Assembly: GCA_038501625.1 (NCBI GenBank)
Contig: JAZAYU010000015.1
Coordinates: 6,842,991-6,906,990, forward strand
Direction of reading: 5' to 3'
DNA from: Corbicula japonica
Lineage: Eukaryota; Mollusca; Bivalvia; Venerida; Cyrenidae
Length of the DNA: 64,000 nt
Both the position numbers and the translations under genes were made by a program. A model generated the notes under the pieces. The model did no database searches, was not told the origin of the DNA, and worked only from the letters and a program-made list of their open reading frames with translations. This document shows, in pieces, positions 21,732 through 34,300 of this stretch. Position 1 is the first letter of the stretch; each line of letters starts with the position of its first letter.

Positions 21732-23839
21732 GATGTTTGCAACATTAAGTCTACTGGTAATAAAGTTGGAAATAGATTGATGTTGCTCCAAAATTAGGGA
21801 ATTGATTGTTTTGTGTTAGTTTCATAAAAAATGTTCTGGAAATCTGCTGAAAAGAATATGACCATAAAATATAACGAATCTCTGCTATCTGATTATACTG
21901 TTCTTATTTCCTACTCTATCCTAGCTCTACCACTATTTATTAGAATCACCCTAACACTGACACGATAAAATACGGTAAAAAACAAGCGACCTTTTTGTAG
22001 ATCTGCATGGTAGTTACTGATACGCTCATTTCACTTTTTTACTTGTGATGTGGCAATTACTGATACGCATATTTCACTTTTACATGAGCGATGGCGGTCT
22101 AAAAATTCTGGAATCAGATAACTAAAGTCATTAATGTTATCAAACCTTTGCTTAATGCTATTTACTCGACTTTTTTCATCTACAGATTAACAATCATGAT
22201 CATTGGGCGAATCGTTTTTGAGTGGGGCGAGTCGTTATTGAAATGGGGCGAATCGTTATTAATATGGGGCGAGTCGTGATTGGGCGAATTGTGAGTGGGG
22301 CGAATCGTTATATTACCTTTCCTACCAACCCATCTTTACCGTTTCAATATTGATTGTGGGCTTTACCTTTCAAACATATAGTTTAAAATCATAAGTTTGT
22401 TTAATTTGTTTAATTTGAAACAAAATATTAAACTGGAAATAAACTGTAGACACTTCAAAGTCCACATTAATAATGCAAGAAATATTAAGCAGTGTTTTTA
22501 AACTGCCTATACAAAATGAGATCCAAATAATAGCAAAAGGTTGGGTTTTCAGGATTATTGTATTGTTATAAAATCATGCTTAAGTTTTAGTTTTTATTGA
22601 AAGTTCATGAGCTTGAATCCCACTCTGATTTAATCTTTTGTTTTCTTTCAAATTATCAGTTAATATTTTATTTAATCCTTCAGTCCTAAAACAGATATAT
22701 TATGTTGACTGTTGTTTATTACTGTATTGTGAATCTGGGCTTATAGTTTAACGGTTTACCTGAAATATGAACATAATATTCTTAACAAACAAAACAAAAA
22801 TCCAGTTTTTATGTCATAATTCTAAATTTGTATCCTTAGTACATTGTACATGTATTAAAGCAATGTAGAATTCAATATTCTTGATTCTTGGTTTGTAAAG
22901 TAAGTTTTAATATTTGAACAAACTTCGTCATCGGGGTCTGTGTTGTCTGAAAAAAATCTACACTATTATTCACATGTTGTTTTTTTGTATTTTTGCCAGG
23001 TTAAACTTGTATTCTGATGTTCAAACTGATCTGTATCTACATTCTGAAAGAATGTGTATTAAAATAAAAGTATTCCTTTGATGTATTCATATTGTTATAA
23101 ACAAAAAAAGTGATCGAAACGAAAGGAAATTATAGGAAAATAAAGTTCAAGCCGAGAATGGCATACAAGACCGTCTTAACTTCTTCTTAATTGCAATGTA
23201 ATCACGACACTTTTGCGTTTGTTAACAATATACATCTTGTTTTGTATATATATGTTACGGGATAGTGAAAATATCATATCTATTTAAACTACGTATTTTC
23301 CAAACTACGTTTCGGCCATTGGCCTTCTCCTATCACAACAAGTGTACACTTTCGATCATTAACAATACACGTAGAGGAAATAATACTGTATACTGCGGCA
23401 AAGAAACACATGGTAACAAACTTGCAATATCTCGCGAACGCGTTAATCAAAAGCAATGAAAATCTGCGAAAGAACTCTCTGGGTTACTGTGTACATGGTG
23501 CTGTGTAAACTGTTGATTAATGGGACTGCGTAACGATGTCTCCCTGGGAAAACGTGAAACGGGAAAACTAGAATCATATTAAAAAATGACCCTGCGTTTC
23601 CTTCTTTAAACTTAGAAACTTATTCATGAAACTGAATTGAAGCGTTTTATCGACACTGTTCAAAATAAAAAAATAAATGCCAAAAATTATGTTTGTACGT
23701 CGAATTTATGTAGACAATACAATAAGTTGGAAAGAACATATAAATAAACATGTTTAAAAGTATCGTCTTAAATTTTATTAATAACAAGAAAAGTAAAGCA
23801 GCAAAATATTGTTTTACAGACGGTTTAACCATTATATGG
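21732..23839. other. intergenic AT-rich DNA
   Basis: Apart from the short array at 22200-22312, no coding frame, RNA gene or inverted repeat could be supported here. Confidence 0.4.
22200..22312 (+). repeat. short tandem repeat 'ggggcgartcgttatt'
   Basis: Five imperfect units of about 20-27 bp, each with GGGCGAATCG or GGGCGAGTCG, in an otherwise AT-rich region. The same gggcgaa word occurs at 18340-18360 and 18960-18980. Confidence 0.6.
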
Positions 23840-24110
23840 TTAAATATTCATGTCGTTTTCTTTAGCCGCCCATGCCTTTTTTGGTTCTGGTTTGCTTGAG
23901 TATGCCCTTAAGTCAATTTCGCCCGTATCGAGAGTCGAACGTTTTTAAAGCCGTTTTATCGATTTCACCTGTTTCTAACAATGCCAATGCGTTTGTGGTG
24001 TCTTTTTCATCCTTTCCGCTTTTTACCGCACCTTTTTGTACAAAACTAATAACGTTTTCATCTGTCTCCGTGGACACTTGACTACATAGTTCACGGAGGT
24101 TTTCGTGGCG
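23840..24110 (-). pseudogene. coding-like remnant with a frameshift, unidentified
   Basis: Read on the minus strand from about 24110, one frame stays open for about 65 codons with protein-like composition (HENLRELCSQVSTETDENV ... ALALLETGEIDKTALKTFDS) and stops just after SRYG. A one-base shift at that point continues in an equally protein-like frame (EIDLRAYSSKPEPKKAWAAK) to TAA at 23840. No ATG, and no splice acceptor directly upstream, is seen. It may be a relic of a transposon or host gene, or two exons misread as one. I do not recognise the family. Confidence 0.4.
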
Positions 24111-26159
24111 GGAAATTTGAAATTTTCAAATATACAAACCTCAGCGAATGTAAGTGAATAAGCCCCATTGCACTTAATTCTAATCAACTTTTTTGTAAAT
24201 TATTGTGTTTTTTAAACTGGTCGTTGTAAATGCATAAACCCATGAAAAAGTGGAAGAAAGAGGTAATTTTTGTCACCGGTTTGTTTGCCCTAGTCTCAAT
24301 AATTCGACTGCAAGCACAGACCCATTATCATACTGACTTTGTACAGATGTCTGTCCTTTACGTCTCAAGCAGTTACGATCAAAACTGTGGTGGAAATAGA
24401 CCCGATTTAAATTCTGTTATTTATCGATAAACGTGAGTCAGGTAAACTTTAAGCGCGGAAATCGAAATTTGTTGACATGGGTGGAGGTTTAAAAGAGTTT
24501 TGCATAAAAAACAAAACCCTTATTTATAAAGGATTACATACATGTATTGATTCTACTTGAATGTGGCTTTTCAGGTATGTATTTTTTTAAGATACATATG
24601 GTTTAAGATGCTTTATGGAGCCGCCAACGTTGCGATTCAAATTCCGATCGGCGGCATATAGAAATAGAAGGAAAATTTTCCGCATTGATTTGAATAGTAA
24701 CTGGGTTGTGCGCGATGGACGAACATCGCATATATAGAAAAGTCCATGTCGCGCACAAATAGTTGTGCTATGTTTGCTCATGACCCAAACAAAATTCGCC
24801 CTTGAATAATGCTTGTAAATAAGACTTGTTATGTTATTTGCCATTTCTTATGCATGTAATTAAGTCAAAGTAAACAAGAATCAACGGAAAGGTGCAGAAT
24901 TAGTTTGATTTTTAAAGTCAGCCGATTTTTCTTTCTAACAGTTAATCAAAACTAGCGCTAATGATAATTACTAATACTTCTGTCAAAATATGCTTACCGT
25001 GTCTTTTCTGAATCTGCCGTCCGCTCCTAGACCTGCCGGTTGACAGAACTGGTGTGTTCTTTTATGCAAGCCATCGTTCTCTTACATATTTGACTTTAGG
25101 TGCTCAGGTCTCAATTCGGTCATTGATACACCTCTTGATTTTGCATTACAATTCAATTCGTATGTTGATGTTTTTTAAATACACGTTTGTTGTTGAGTTG
25201 CTGAACACTGGGTTGGAGCTAATTCACCAAGACAACTTGTATCTGTTTGTTCATATGAGAATATGTTAGGGCAAGTGTGAGGTTGGTGTACCATAAAACC
25301 AGTTGCAAATTGTTTAGCCACGGACAAATTATAAGGCGGTTAACCGCTAAGGTTCTATATTTCATTAATTATTGTGCATATTGTGTAATATTTGACATGA
25401 ATCTTTTTATAAATCCGTTTTCTCTTTTCCTATCTGCTTTTTTGACTGTGTAAGGAGGCTGTGCTTTCGTAGTTCGGCTATTCCTGATATGCACGTTTCA
25501 CTGGTTTCGCCGCCTCACTGGCTGTGCATAGAATCACCGAAAACAACTTTGGGATGCAGTAAAGAGTTTGTAGCCGTAGATGCGAATTGGCCCCGGTTAA
25601 ATTTGAAGATAAGAGGTAAGTGGGCAAACTGTAAGCTTCATGGCACTTTAAAATATTTTTAGATGCTATATTTGCAGTTTCACATCTGCAGCTAGGATCC
25701 CCAAAAATTGCCTGACATGCTCTTTTTGACCTTGACACTTTCAGTGTGAGGCAGGTGCTTGGAAATGCGAAACTAATACATTTCTGGCTCTGCCTTCAGT
25801 TTAACTTGCAATTCTCAAGGGGCATACAAACAAGTGTGAGTAGTGCAAAATCTAGGTGGTTATTGTATATTTTTAAGTATGATTTAATGAATCAGTAGGG
25901 ATTTTACCATGTGTGAGTGGCAAGCATTTATTTTGGTTGTTGGCAATAAGAAAGCTGTGAACTGATGAATGTTTGAAATTTTGCCTCGTCGGCCGACCAG
26001 TTTTAGCGACCATAATTTGAAAGTTAATGGTGCTTAAAAATCAACTGATATGTTTTGAATATAATTTTGCTTTGTTTTCATAAACTGAATGTCATTGTGA
26101 TGTCAGTTATGTGCCCTTTCTGTTTCAGGTATGTGCTAGTAGGAAGCAAGTGGACTTGT
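24111..26159. other. intergenic DNA with one interspersed repeat
   Basis: No gene supported. The only recognised item is the repeat at 25075-25290, which recurs inverted near 33.1 kb. Confidence 0.4.
25075..25290 (+). repeat. interspersed repeat, SINE-like, copy 1
   Basis: The segment 'gggttggagctaattcacc' to 'gggcaagtgtgag' matches the complement of 33123-33200. An upstream part ('ggtcattgatacacc') matches the complement of the edge of the 33.27 kb array. No clear A/B boxes were found, so the SINE label is tentative. Confidence 0.5.
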
Positions 26160-26380
26160 CGTGTCGGCTGTGATTCTTTGGTTTGCGATATATCAGAATA
26201 ACCGTTTACTGCCGCCTTGATTAAACGATTACTTCGAGTTACTTCCCTTTAATTTTAAAACCCATTTGTACATAAGCAAAAAAGCAGCGATGTTATTTCA
26301 GTTCAAGCGCAATGAATGCTTAATTGCTAAATTTGCATTTTAAGTTATAGTTAATATTCCAGTAAGTGTTTTAACTAGCA
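26160..26380 (+). promoter_or_regulatory. gene B putative 5' untranslated exon and promoter-proximal block
   Basis: This stretch is recognisably similar to 44930-45138, lying about 4.2 kb upstream of gene B as that block lies about 3.9 kb upstream of gene C. Shared words include 'cgagttacttccctttaa', 'cccatttgtacat' and the end 'gca|gtaagtacat'. The last is a strong 5' splice site, followed in both genes by an acceptor 'tctattttcag' before the coding exon. This supports a shared untranslated exon 1. The transcription start is not determined. Confidence 0.5.
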
Positions 26381-26759
26381 GTAAGTACATATAAGTGATG
26401 CATTAACGTCTGGTTTATTACCTTAACTTGTATAGTTTTCGGATATGTACTGTATGTTTGGTTGAAGCCCAACAGAGAAATCACTTGGAAAAATTTTATG
26501 AACTGTTATTACATAAACATTACAGACAATTAATCAGTTTCGGCATTCAGTCAGTTCCGGAACATGTTCATAATCTTGATTTAAAAAACGAAACTTGGTC
26601 AAGAAATCATTGTGTGTTCTAGCAACATCACTTTAATGAGAGAAATGCTACAAGAACACCATGATTTCTCAACACATTTTCGATTTATAATTCAAATTTG
26701 CAGAACTGATTAAATGCCAGAACTGAATATTTGACTTTATTGTTTTCTTGTAATATCCT

Positions 26760-26940
26760 GGATCCAAAATAATAATATATAATATAAATAATATTAATAT
26801 ACTCCGATCCTGATACCTGGACCCATTTCCTGATACCAAAGATCAAAATCCGCTTCAAAAGGCCTTCCTTAAAAAATTGTTTGTTTGTGGTTGCGTGACC
26901 GACCCAGTGAAATAACCCCTGACCCAAAAATTTTTTTGAG
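26760..26940 (-). repeat. interspersed repeat, copy 1
   Basis: On the minus strand it contains 'aaacaaacaattttttaagg' preceded by a ggtc.cgcaacc block, shared with 28480-28560 in the opposite orientation. Confidence 0.55.
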
Positions 26941-27941
26941 CATCTTGAGAAAATTTTGTTTGTCTAGCTTTCCATTAAAAAATAGGCTTTTTACTTAACA
27001 CTAACCAATGCAAACTTATTCCATATTTTACAATTACATCCCAATTTTATCTCAAGTATCATAGTTAGAACTATTGCATCATCAACCATATTCGCCCAGC
27101 TAAAAATGTCAATTGTCACGTACACACTTTCTTGTAGATCAAACAATTTTATATTGAAGCCGATTAAACAACACTGTCTGGTTATGAGCCGACAATTTCT
27201 TTGAAGTTCAGTTTGACTGACAGAAAGTATCAATGTTTACCCTCATACTGCTTGTCAATCAACAGGAAGCAAAATGAACTGAGGCGGAGTTTAAAACAAG
27301 TTTGTGAAATTACTTTTGATTGTTTTTGATTATGTGATATTCAAAGAGAAATAGAATATAAATGTGGATTATTTTAAGTACAAACATTGCCTTTTCGATA
27401 CAGGATACGACGCCGGGTAATTTGTAACAGATTTTTTAATGCCTGATCGAATTAGCTAATTAAAAGTGTTGACAAGTTACAGTTTGTACCGAGGCTTATT
27501 CATCGCTTTTGAGTACAGAACAGAACAAAACATTTTTCACTCGGGTACATAAGTTATTATTGTCATAAGATACAACATGGCTTTTAAATGAATTGAAATA
27601 TCTGCAAATGCCCGTTTCTATGACGAAACAGATTTTTGACTACCTTTTTTGGTGTCTAGGTTGATCGCGTAAAATGCAAATTTACAAATGCAAGGCAGTA
27701 AGGAATTCTGAAATCCTGAAAATTCATTAAAGGGAAAATAAAGAAAATCAACCATTTGTAGACACACAAAACCCTGAATTTCAGACATATGCCTGCCTGA
27801 AAAATTTCACCCAAGCAAATGTACTGTATTCTGCAAATATTCCGTCACCAAAAAGTCATAAATCAACAGTAAAATGTCCGCTTTTTAACGCTGTTCTCCA
27901 ATTATATACGGTATTCATTTTTAGTAATATAAACACGTGGG

Positions 27942-27966
27942 TTATTATTATTATTATTATTATTAA
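27942..27966 (+). repeat. (TTA)n microsatellite
   Basis: About eight perfect TTA units. Confidence 0.9.
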
Positions 27967-28394
27967 AAATGAACATATCCGTTTGAAACTTGCATCCTTA
28001 AAATACTTCTTAACCACAATGCTGTCAAACGGCTACAAATGTCTGGAATAGTTCGTCCATCTACTGTGTTGTAGGCTTAAAAAATGCGGTGACAAAATGG
28101 TCTCCGCTTCTGTTAAAGTTTCCGATGCTCTTAACTTTGAAAAATCCTGCCAGTAACACTTGAAAGAGTAGGCAGTATCCAGACATAGATAATTAGGATT
28201 GTTTAAGTTTCACGCTCATAATGTGGGCATGGCCGTAACGTGGCTTTTACACGTGTGATAATGCTAATAAGATTTCCCGTTTCGCTGAATCATTGAATTC
28301 AAAATGGCGCAACCATGTTAGATACTTTCTCGGTGACGTTAAATGTGATAAAGGACATTACATCAACAATACTTACAAAAAAAATGCCAAATTA

Positions 28395-28560
28395 CTTAAT
28401 TACAGACATTTCAGTCATGGTTTGATGTGTTTTAAGGCTTTGATCTGGGTATAAAAATAATAAAAAAAAAAAATTCCGACCTACCGACCCAAGTCCAAAA
28501 AGTTGGGTTGCGCAACCGCAAACAAACAATTTTTTAAGGATGGCCTCGTGTCTTGGTAAA
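28395..28560 (+). repeat. interspersed repeat, copy 2
   Basis: Contains 'ccgacccaagtccaaaaag' and 'caaacaaacaattttttaag', matching the complement of 26840-26930. An A-rich run lies beside it. Possibly a SINE, with no tRNA-like head seen. Confidence 0.5.
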
Positions 28561-29089
28561 AAATAAAAAGTAAATGGTCCACTGTCAAATCTAAAGGAGC
28601 CAAATACACAGTTATATATCTTGGGCCATATCATGCACTTAAAGCTTTTGTCAAATTGTGCCAATTCACCCTAGAGAAACGTTCAAATCAAAGTCTGTAT
28701 GGCAAGTGATAGTGTCCACATCAAATATTTTAGCCCAAATCGGAAGTTATTAGTATGATCAAAGACCTATATACAATCCACACTCATTGTGTCATAATTG
28801 CTTAAGTCGAAACATTGGTTTTCTCAAACTAATTTCATGGTCTCATCAAAATGTGTTCTTTTGATATATAATATTACGCCACTTTTAAAAGTCAAATTCA
28901 ACTTGTACAATATTTTTATAAGTCAAAGTAAATTTTAAATCCACAGGCTAAAATCTTAATCTTAAAATCGTTTATACATGTTCTTGAAGAATCGGTTATA
29001 TTAACCATCTTATTCAGAGAGATGGAGTTTAATGTACATGTATTTGTTATTGTAGCTGTGACATCATTATAAATTATATAAATGATATA

Positions 29090-29165
29090 CAGTCAAACCT
29101 GTATTAAGCACAACCCAGAGAAGTGACAAAAAGTAGCTACTTAAAACAGGTGGCTGTTTAAAACA
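29090..29165. repeat. MITE-like end 'cagtcaaacctgtattaag'
   Basis: Two short repeats of 'cttaaaacaggtggct' follow a cagtcaaacctg start, the layout of a small DNA-transposon end. The other end was not found. Confidence 0.35.
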
Positions 29166-29384
29166 GGTAATGTGTAACCTTGTTATGAAAATGTTTAAAA
29201 ACAATTGTTATTATGCAAATGATTCCATTAATAATGTCTTTGATGTTTATTAACATCTGAAAATCCATATGTTATTTAGTTTTGGTCTGCAGGTTGAAAT
29301 GAAACCCAGACAAGATTAGTAACACTAATTATATACAGTATGGTGCTAATTGAAATCAAGTATCTTTATGTAAGTAATGGACAT
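29166..29384 (+). repeat. 215 bp direct duplication, copy 1
   Basis: Matches 30138-30354 from 'atgtgtaacctngttatg' to 'atctttatgtaagtaatgga', with small indels, about 970 bp apart. Confidence 0.75.
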
Positions 29385-30137
29385 TTTTAATTAGTTGCTA
29401 CCTTTCTTACTTATTTTCAACCAAGCTTTCTGGGATTAAGCATTATGTGATGCCTAAGTAATATTTGTATTCTACAAATGGGAAGAAACTTCAAATTGAG
29501 AGTCAGATATGCAGATCTGTAAAGTTCAGTAACTGGTACCTCAAATAATGTAGAGGGAATCTAATGATATAGATGTCTCAAGCCAAAATGTTAAAGGGCT
29601 ATTAGAGAAGAATCTTTTTAATTATGTTTGTAGAGTTATTCTTAGGGAAAACTGGGAAATGATAATATTTTAAAGAAAGATAACTCCATGAATAAGATGT
29701 GTTCATACTTTTCAAAAATATTTTCATTGTAAATAGATGTTCATTGTTATAATGATATGCATAATGGCATTCTTAAGTTTACAATGAATCAGACATCATG
29801 ATTGTATCCTACAAAATGAAAATATTTCAATCAGGGAAAAGTGAAATAAATGTGTTCAAACAAAATGTTGAAAGTAAAAACAACACTGTGTATTTATTTT
29901 AAATAAAATTAATTAAAAGGTCAATATAAGCAAATGGCTAAGCCTACAAAAAAGTGAAAAGTTTAGTGCAAAAAGAAAATAATTAAATCAAAGTGAATAT
30001 GTGTTAACTTGTTGGATTTTATAATGCAATGATATTTGATTTTGTACATGTTTTGTGTTTTGACTGTATTTTAGGTCCACAAGAATATTGTATTTAATTT
30101 AATTCAGTTAGCAGGAGCAAATTTAGTGAGAGAGGGA

Positions 30138-30354
30138 GAATGTGTAACCTGGTTATGAAAATGTTTTAAAAAAATTGTTATATGCAAATGATTCCATTAA
30201 TAATGTCTTTGATGTTTATTAACATCTGAAAATCCATATGTTATTTAGTTTTGGTCTGCAGGTTGAACTAATTATATTCACTAATATAATTAGTAGCACT
30301 AATTATATACAGTATGGTGCTAATTGAAATAAGTATCTTTATGTAAGTAATGGA
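30138..30354 (+). repeat. 215 bp direct duplication, copy 2
   Basis: Second copy of 29166-29384. It ends about 90 bp before the splice acceptor of gene B's first coding exon, so the duplicated segment includes intron sequence close to that acceptor. Confidence 0.75.
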
Positions 30355-30536
30355 TTAATTCATAAACAATTTAGATTGGCATATTTTATCTATATGATCT
30401 GAAAGTATAATATTAAAATATCCATTTATTTATCTATTTTCAGCAGATTTACTAGTATTGGAAAAAAATCCTATAAAATTCAAAATTATTGAAAAAAATA
30501 ACAACAAGAAGTGTTTTATGTACAAGATCGAGAAAC

Positions 30537-31373
30537 ATGGATATCAAGAAAGAAATCAGTGATGATAAGACAGAACTAATGGATGAAATTGATCATGATA
30601 TCATGGTAGTGAGTGATGTATGTACAACAAAACATGAAGATACTTTAGGGGAAGTAGATAACTTTGTTAAAACTGTGGATTTTAGCAGCACCAAGGCAGA
30701 TTTGTTAAGAAATACAGATAGTGCACGTTCCTTAAAGATTCTGGATACATTTACTTTAACAAACAAAGAGGATTGGGAAGATAATGAAAGCGTTGTAAAT
30801 GTCTCAGATAAAAGTAAAGGTGTTTCCATGATTACTGAATGCTCAGATGTAGAATTAGATCAAAATGTTGATTCTGGCAGCAAAAGTGGTGATACTGTAA
30901 CAAACAATAACCACAAATCGAAGGTGACATCAGCTGATGTGATAGACAGTGACATGGAAGAGGGAGACTGTATAGGTGATGACACTGACACAGATGAACA
31001 AGTAAATAATAAGGAAATATATTATGGATGTAAAACCATAAAAGCCAAGACATTTATCTGTAAACAGTGCAACAAAACATTTACTTCAGAACGCTTTCTT
31101 AAACGTCACAAACTGCAGTTTCACCCTGAAGGTCCAGAGATAGCTGTGAGGGATGGAAGATATCAGTGTGAGGTAAATACAGAGATAGCTGTGAGGGATG
31201 GAAGATATCAGTGTGAGGTAAATACAGAGATAGCTGTGAGGGATGGAAGATATCAGTGTGAGGTAAATACAGAGATAGCTGTGAGGGATGGAAGATATCA
31301 GTGTGAGGTAAATACAGAGATAGCTGTGAGGGATGGAAGATATCAGTGTGAGGTAAATACACATGTACAGTGA
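30537..31373 (+). CDS. gene B exon 1: acidic region, zinc finger and splice-donor repeats
   Basis: Encodes an Asp/Glu/Ser-rich N-terminus (MDIKKEISDDK) and the finger FICKQCNKTFTSERFLKRHK. It ends in five identical 15-residue repeats (EIAVRDGRYQCEVNT), each with an in-frame GAG|GTAAAT donor after YQCE. Unspliced, it stops at TGA 31371-31373. Residues 1-200 align with gene C exon 1 at moderate identity; the finger is nearly identical. Confidence 0.82.
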   Translation: MDIKKEISDDKTELMDEIDHDIMVVSDVCTTKHEDTLGEVDNFVKTVDFSSTKADLLRNTDSARSLKILDTFTLTNKEDWEDNESVVNVSDKSKGVSMITECSDVELDQNVDSGSKSGDTVTNNNHKSKVTSADVIDSDMEEGDCIGDDTDTDEQVNNKEIYYGCKTIKAKTFICKQCNKTFTSERFLKRHKLQFHPEGPEIAVRDGRYQCEVNTEIAVRDGRYQCEVNTEIAVRDGRYQCEVNTEIAVRDGRYQCEVNTEIAVRDGRYQCEVNTHVQ

Positions 31374-34300
31374 GATGATGAGGAGCTTAATTTGTTGTAA
31401 AACCCATAACATGTACCGAGAGTCATTCAATTATTTATTACCAGTAGCTTTCTGCTTCACTGTTTATTTTATTAAGTTTATTTTTGATTCGAAAGTTAAA
31501 AAAAGTGGCAGATGCAAAAATGGCGCGACATGTACTTAAAAAAATTATCAAGATGCTGTTTATAAAAAGGATTTGCTTTCAAGGCTTTTTTTCAATGCCA
31601 GGGGAAGGGGCCCATGCACTTTAATTTTTGGAAAAATAGCATGATTTGTTCTATAAAGGGATTTAAACAAACCTGAGGTAAAGTTACATTTTGGGGGAGA
31701 CTGCATGATTTTAGAGAAATTTTCCGAGTAAAAGGTGCCTGTAAATGGTCCCTACTTAAGAAGAAAAAAAAGCTCAATTTGTTCCACTGCATTTCCTTTC
31801 TAAATCAAGTTCATTTCTGCCTCCAATCATCACTATTACTGCAAAGGCAAGAACTGCTGCGAGGAGCTTGCTTTGCCTCTTGCCAGAAGAATTTTGTCTG
31901 TGCTTTTAGACTACAGTTTTTTTTGCATGGACCAACAGTGTAGATCAAGATCAGCAGACACATCTATGCCGTCTGAACAGGATCTACATTGTTTTCTTCC
32001 TGGGCAGAAATAACCTAATGAAATCTCAAAACGGACAAAGTAGATCTAGATAAGATAATAAAAGCCTTATATATATTGATGAAAATGGTTAATACTTTAT
32101 GCTTTCAATATTACCAGCAAAGTTTTAGTAGTATCAATAAGTCTAATGTTTGATTTTTGGTTTGCTACAGATGTGTCACAAGAGATTTGGTTCGCAGTCT
32201 AGATTAACTCAACCCTCATCGACTCAAATAGGTAAGTGAGTCTTGTTGGTGATTGAGTTCACATTCAGTGAGTTGCACAGGTAATTGTACTGGTTTAGCC
32301 CCTAACCAGTAACCACACATAAAATATTTCAATTAATCAGCTTCAGTTTTGTAATCGTCTTGCCTTTTATTAAGTTAGCTGATTCCATAAACGAAGCAGA
32401 ATGAATGTATTGGCCTGATGTGAAGATTTAGACCCTGTCCAAGCTAACAGTACATAAATATGCTGTATGATATGGGTTAACTATGTAAAACAATCACAGA
32501 CAGGAGAGCAAGCCTACACAATTTGCTTATGGTTTTAATGATAAATGACATAATTTAGTGTGATCAGTTACTTAATTGAAGTTCAGGTTTTATTTTATCC
32601 CCTTTCTTTACCATAATCATGTATTGGCCACACCTGTGTATAGGCCGCATCCCACAAACAGCCCAAATGAAGTATAAAGACAGCTGTCAAATTTCACAAA
32701 TAATGCAATACATAGATTTCCATATATTAGCTGCATTCCAACTTTCTAAAAGATTAAATTGTTAAAAAAGAGTGTACATGATTGAGAACGGTAGCGGAAT
32801 TGATTTCTTTTCTTTTTTCAGGAGAACAACAAAACAAGTGCAAACTTTGCTTCATGAAATGTACAGTCAGGTTTGTATGATCATTATGCTGACTTTATTT
32901 TGTCAGATTAGGAGCTTACTTACACATTATATGATGTAATCATTATCTAAACCAAAATAGTGTGTGCCTGGTTTGGCCAAGCATTCTGTACAGGTAATAC
33001 AAATAACAAACCACTTAATATTTACAAAAAGTTCATTAAACACTTTTACAGTCAAGGCTGTAACCTGTTCATGTTACATTTTAAAAACTCCTATAAGTAA
33101 AAGAGTAATCAAATTTGTGTTCAGCATTCTCACACTTGCCCCAACAGGTTCTCATATAAGCACTCCAGTACAAGTTGTATTGGTGATATAGCTCCAACCC
33201 AATAGCACACAAATGTCTAGAACATAAGAGGCTTATGTCATTTGTCAAGCATACGGACTGGTACTCAATGACCTTACCAAGACCAGAATCCCTAAAAATT
33301 GCAGTTTGTGACCTTACCAAGACCAGAGAACCTAAAAATTGCAGTTTGTGACCTTACCAAGACCAGAGAACCTAAAAATTGCAGTTTGTGACCTTACCAA
33401 GACCAGAATCCCTAAAAATTGCAGTTTGTGACCTTACCAAGACCAGAATCCCTAAAAATTGCAGTTTGCGACCTTGCCAAGACCAGAGTCCCTAAAAATT
33501 GCAGTTTGTGACCTTACCAAGACCAGAGAACCTAAAAATTGCAGTTTGTGACCTTACCAAGACCATAGTCCCTAAAAATTGCAGTTTGTGACCTTACCAA
33601 GACCAGAGTCCCTAAAAATTGCAGTTTGTGACCTTGCCAAGACCAGAGTCCCTAAAAATTGCAGTTTGTGACCTTACCAAGACCAGAGAACCTAAAAATT
33701 GCAGTTTGTGACCTTACCAAGACCAGAGTCCCTAAAAATTGCAGTTTGTGACCTTACCAAGACCAGAGTCCCTAAAAATTGCAGTTGGTCTACTTGTGTC
33801 TTCATGACTATTTACAAGGATAAACATACATAAATATCAACTAAACATTTGTTTTGGTTCTATTATTGAGCACATTATGACTATTTGAACAATTAACAAG
33901 TGCAAACTATACTGTGTTCAGTGTAAAAAGTTTAATAATATTTAATTTATGATAGCATAAGTATATTTGTAAGTAAATACAAAATCAAAGGTAAATGAGA
34001 TAATCCGTAAAACATGTTATACAAAAGTTAACTTAAAAATATGAATTTCTATGTAACTTCCAGGATACAGAACATGACATCACCTGCGTGTATGCCAAAT
34101 AATTTATCTATAAATGGAAATTCTGAAAACTTCGTGAGTCCCAGAAGACTTAAACCAGGAAAAAAGAAATTTGTGAAGAATGAAGAGGAAAAAATAAAAA
34201 ACGAGATGCAGGCCCAACGCATGCAAAAGTCAAGGCTCATTAAACAGCTCAGAAAAGTTGCCCTCAAGTTTCAGAACCAGACTTATGAGCCTGTAGAAAC

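Larger units (their letters stand above)
26381..30441. other. gene B intron 1 (inferred)
   Basis: About 4 kb of non-coding DNA between the inferred untranslated exon and the coding exon. It holds two copies of an interspersed repeat, a TTA microsatellite (27942-27966) and a 215 bp direct duplication. Confidence 0.4.

Noticed and set aside
29166..30354. LTR retrotransposon bounded by the 215 bp direct repeats
   Set aside because: The 750 bp between the copies has no gag or pol frame, primer-binding site or polypurine tract, and the copies do not begin TG and end CA.
31136..31360. CRISPR-like array
   Set aside because: The units are directly adjacent with no spacers, in a coding exon of an animal gene. 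The arrays at 33271, 50700 and 51746 are tandem minisatellites for the same reason.
31086..31430. Minus-strand repeat peptide opposite gene B exon 1
   Set aside because: It is the antisense shadow of the 45 bp array; the plus strand has the conserved zinc finger and matching splice sites.
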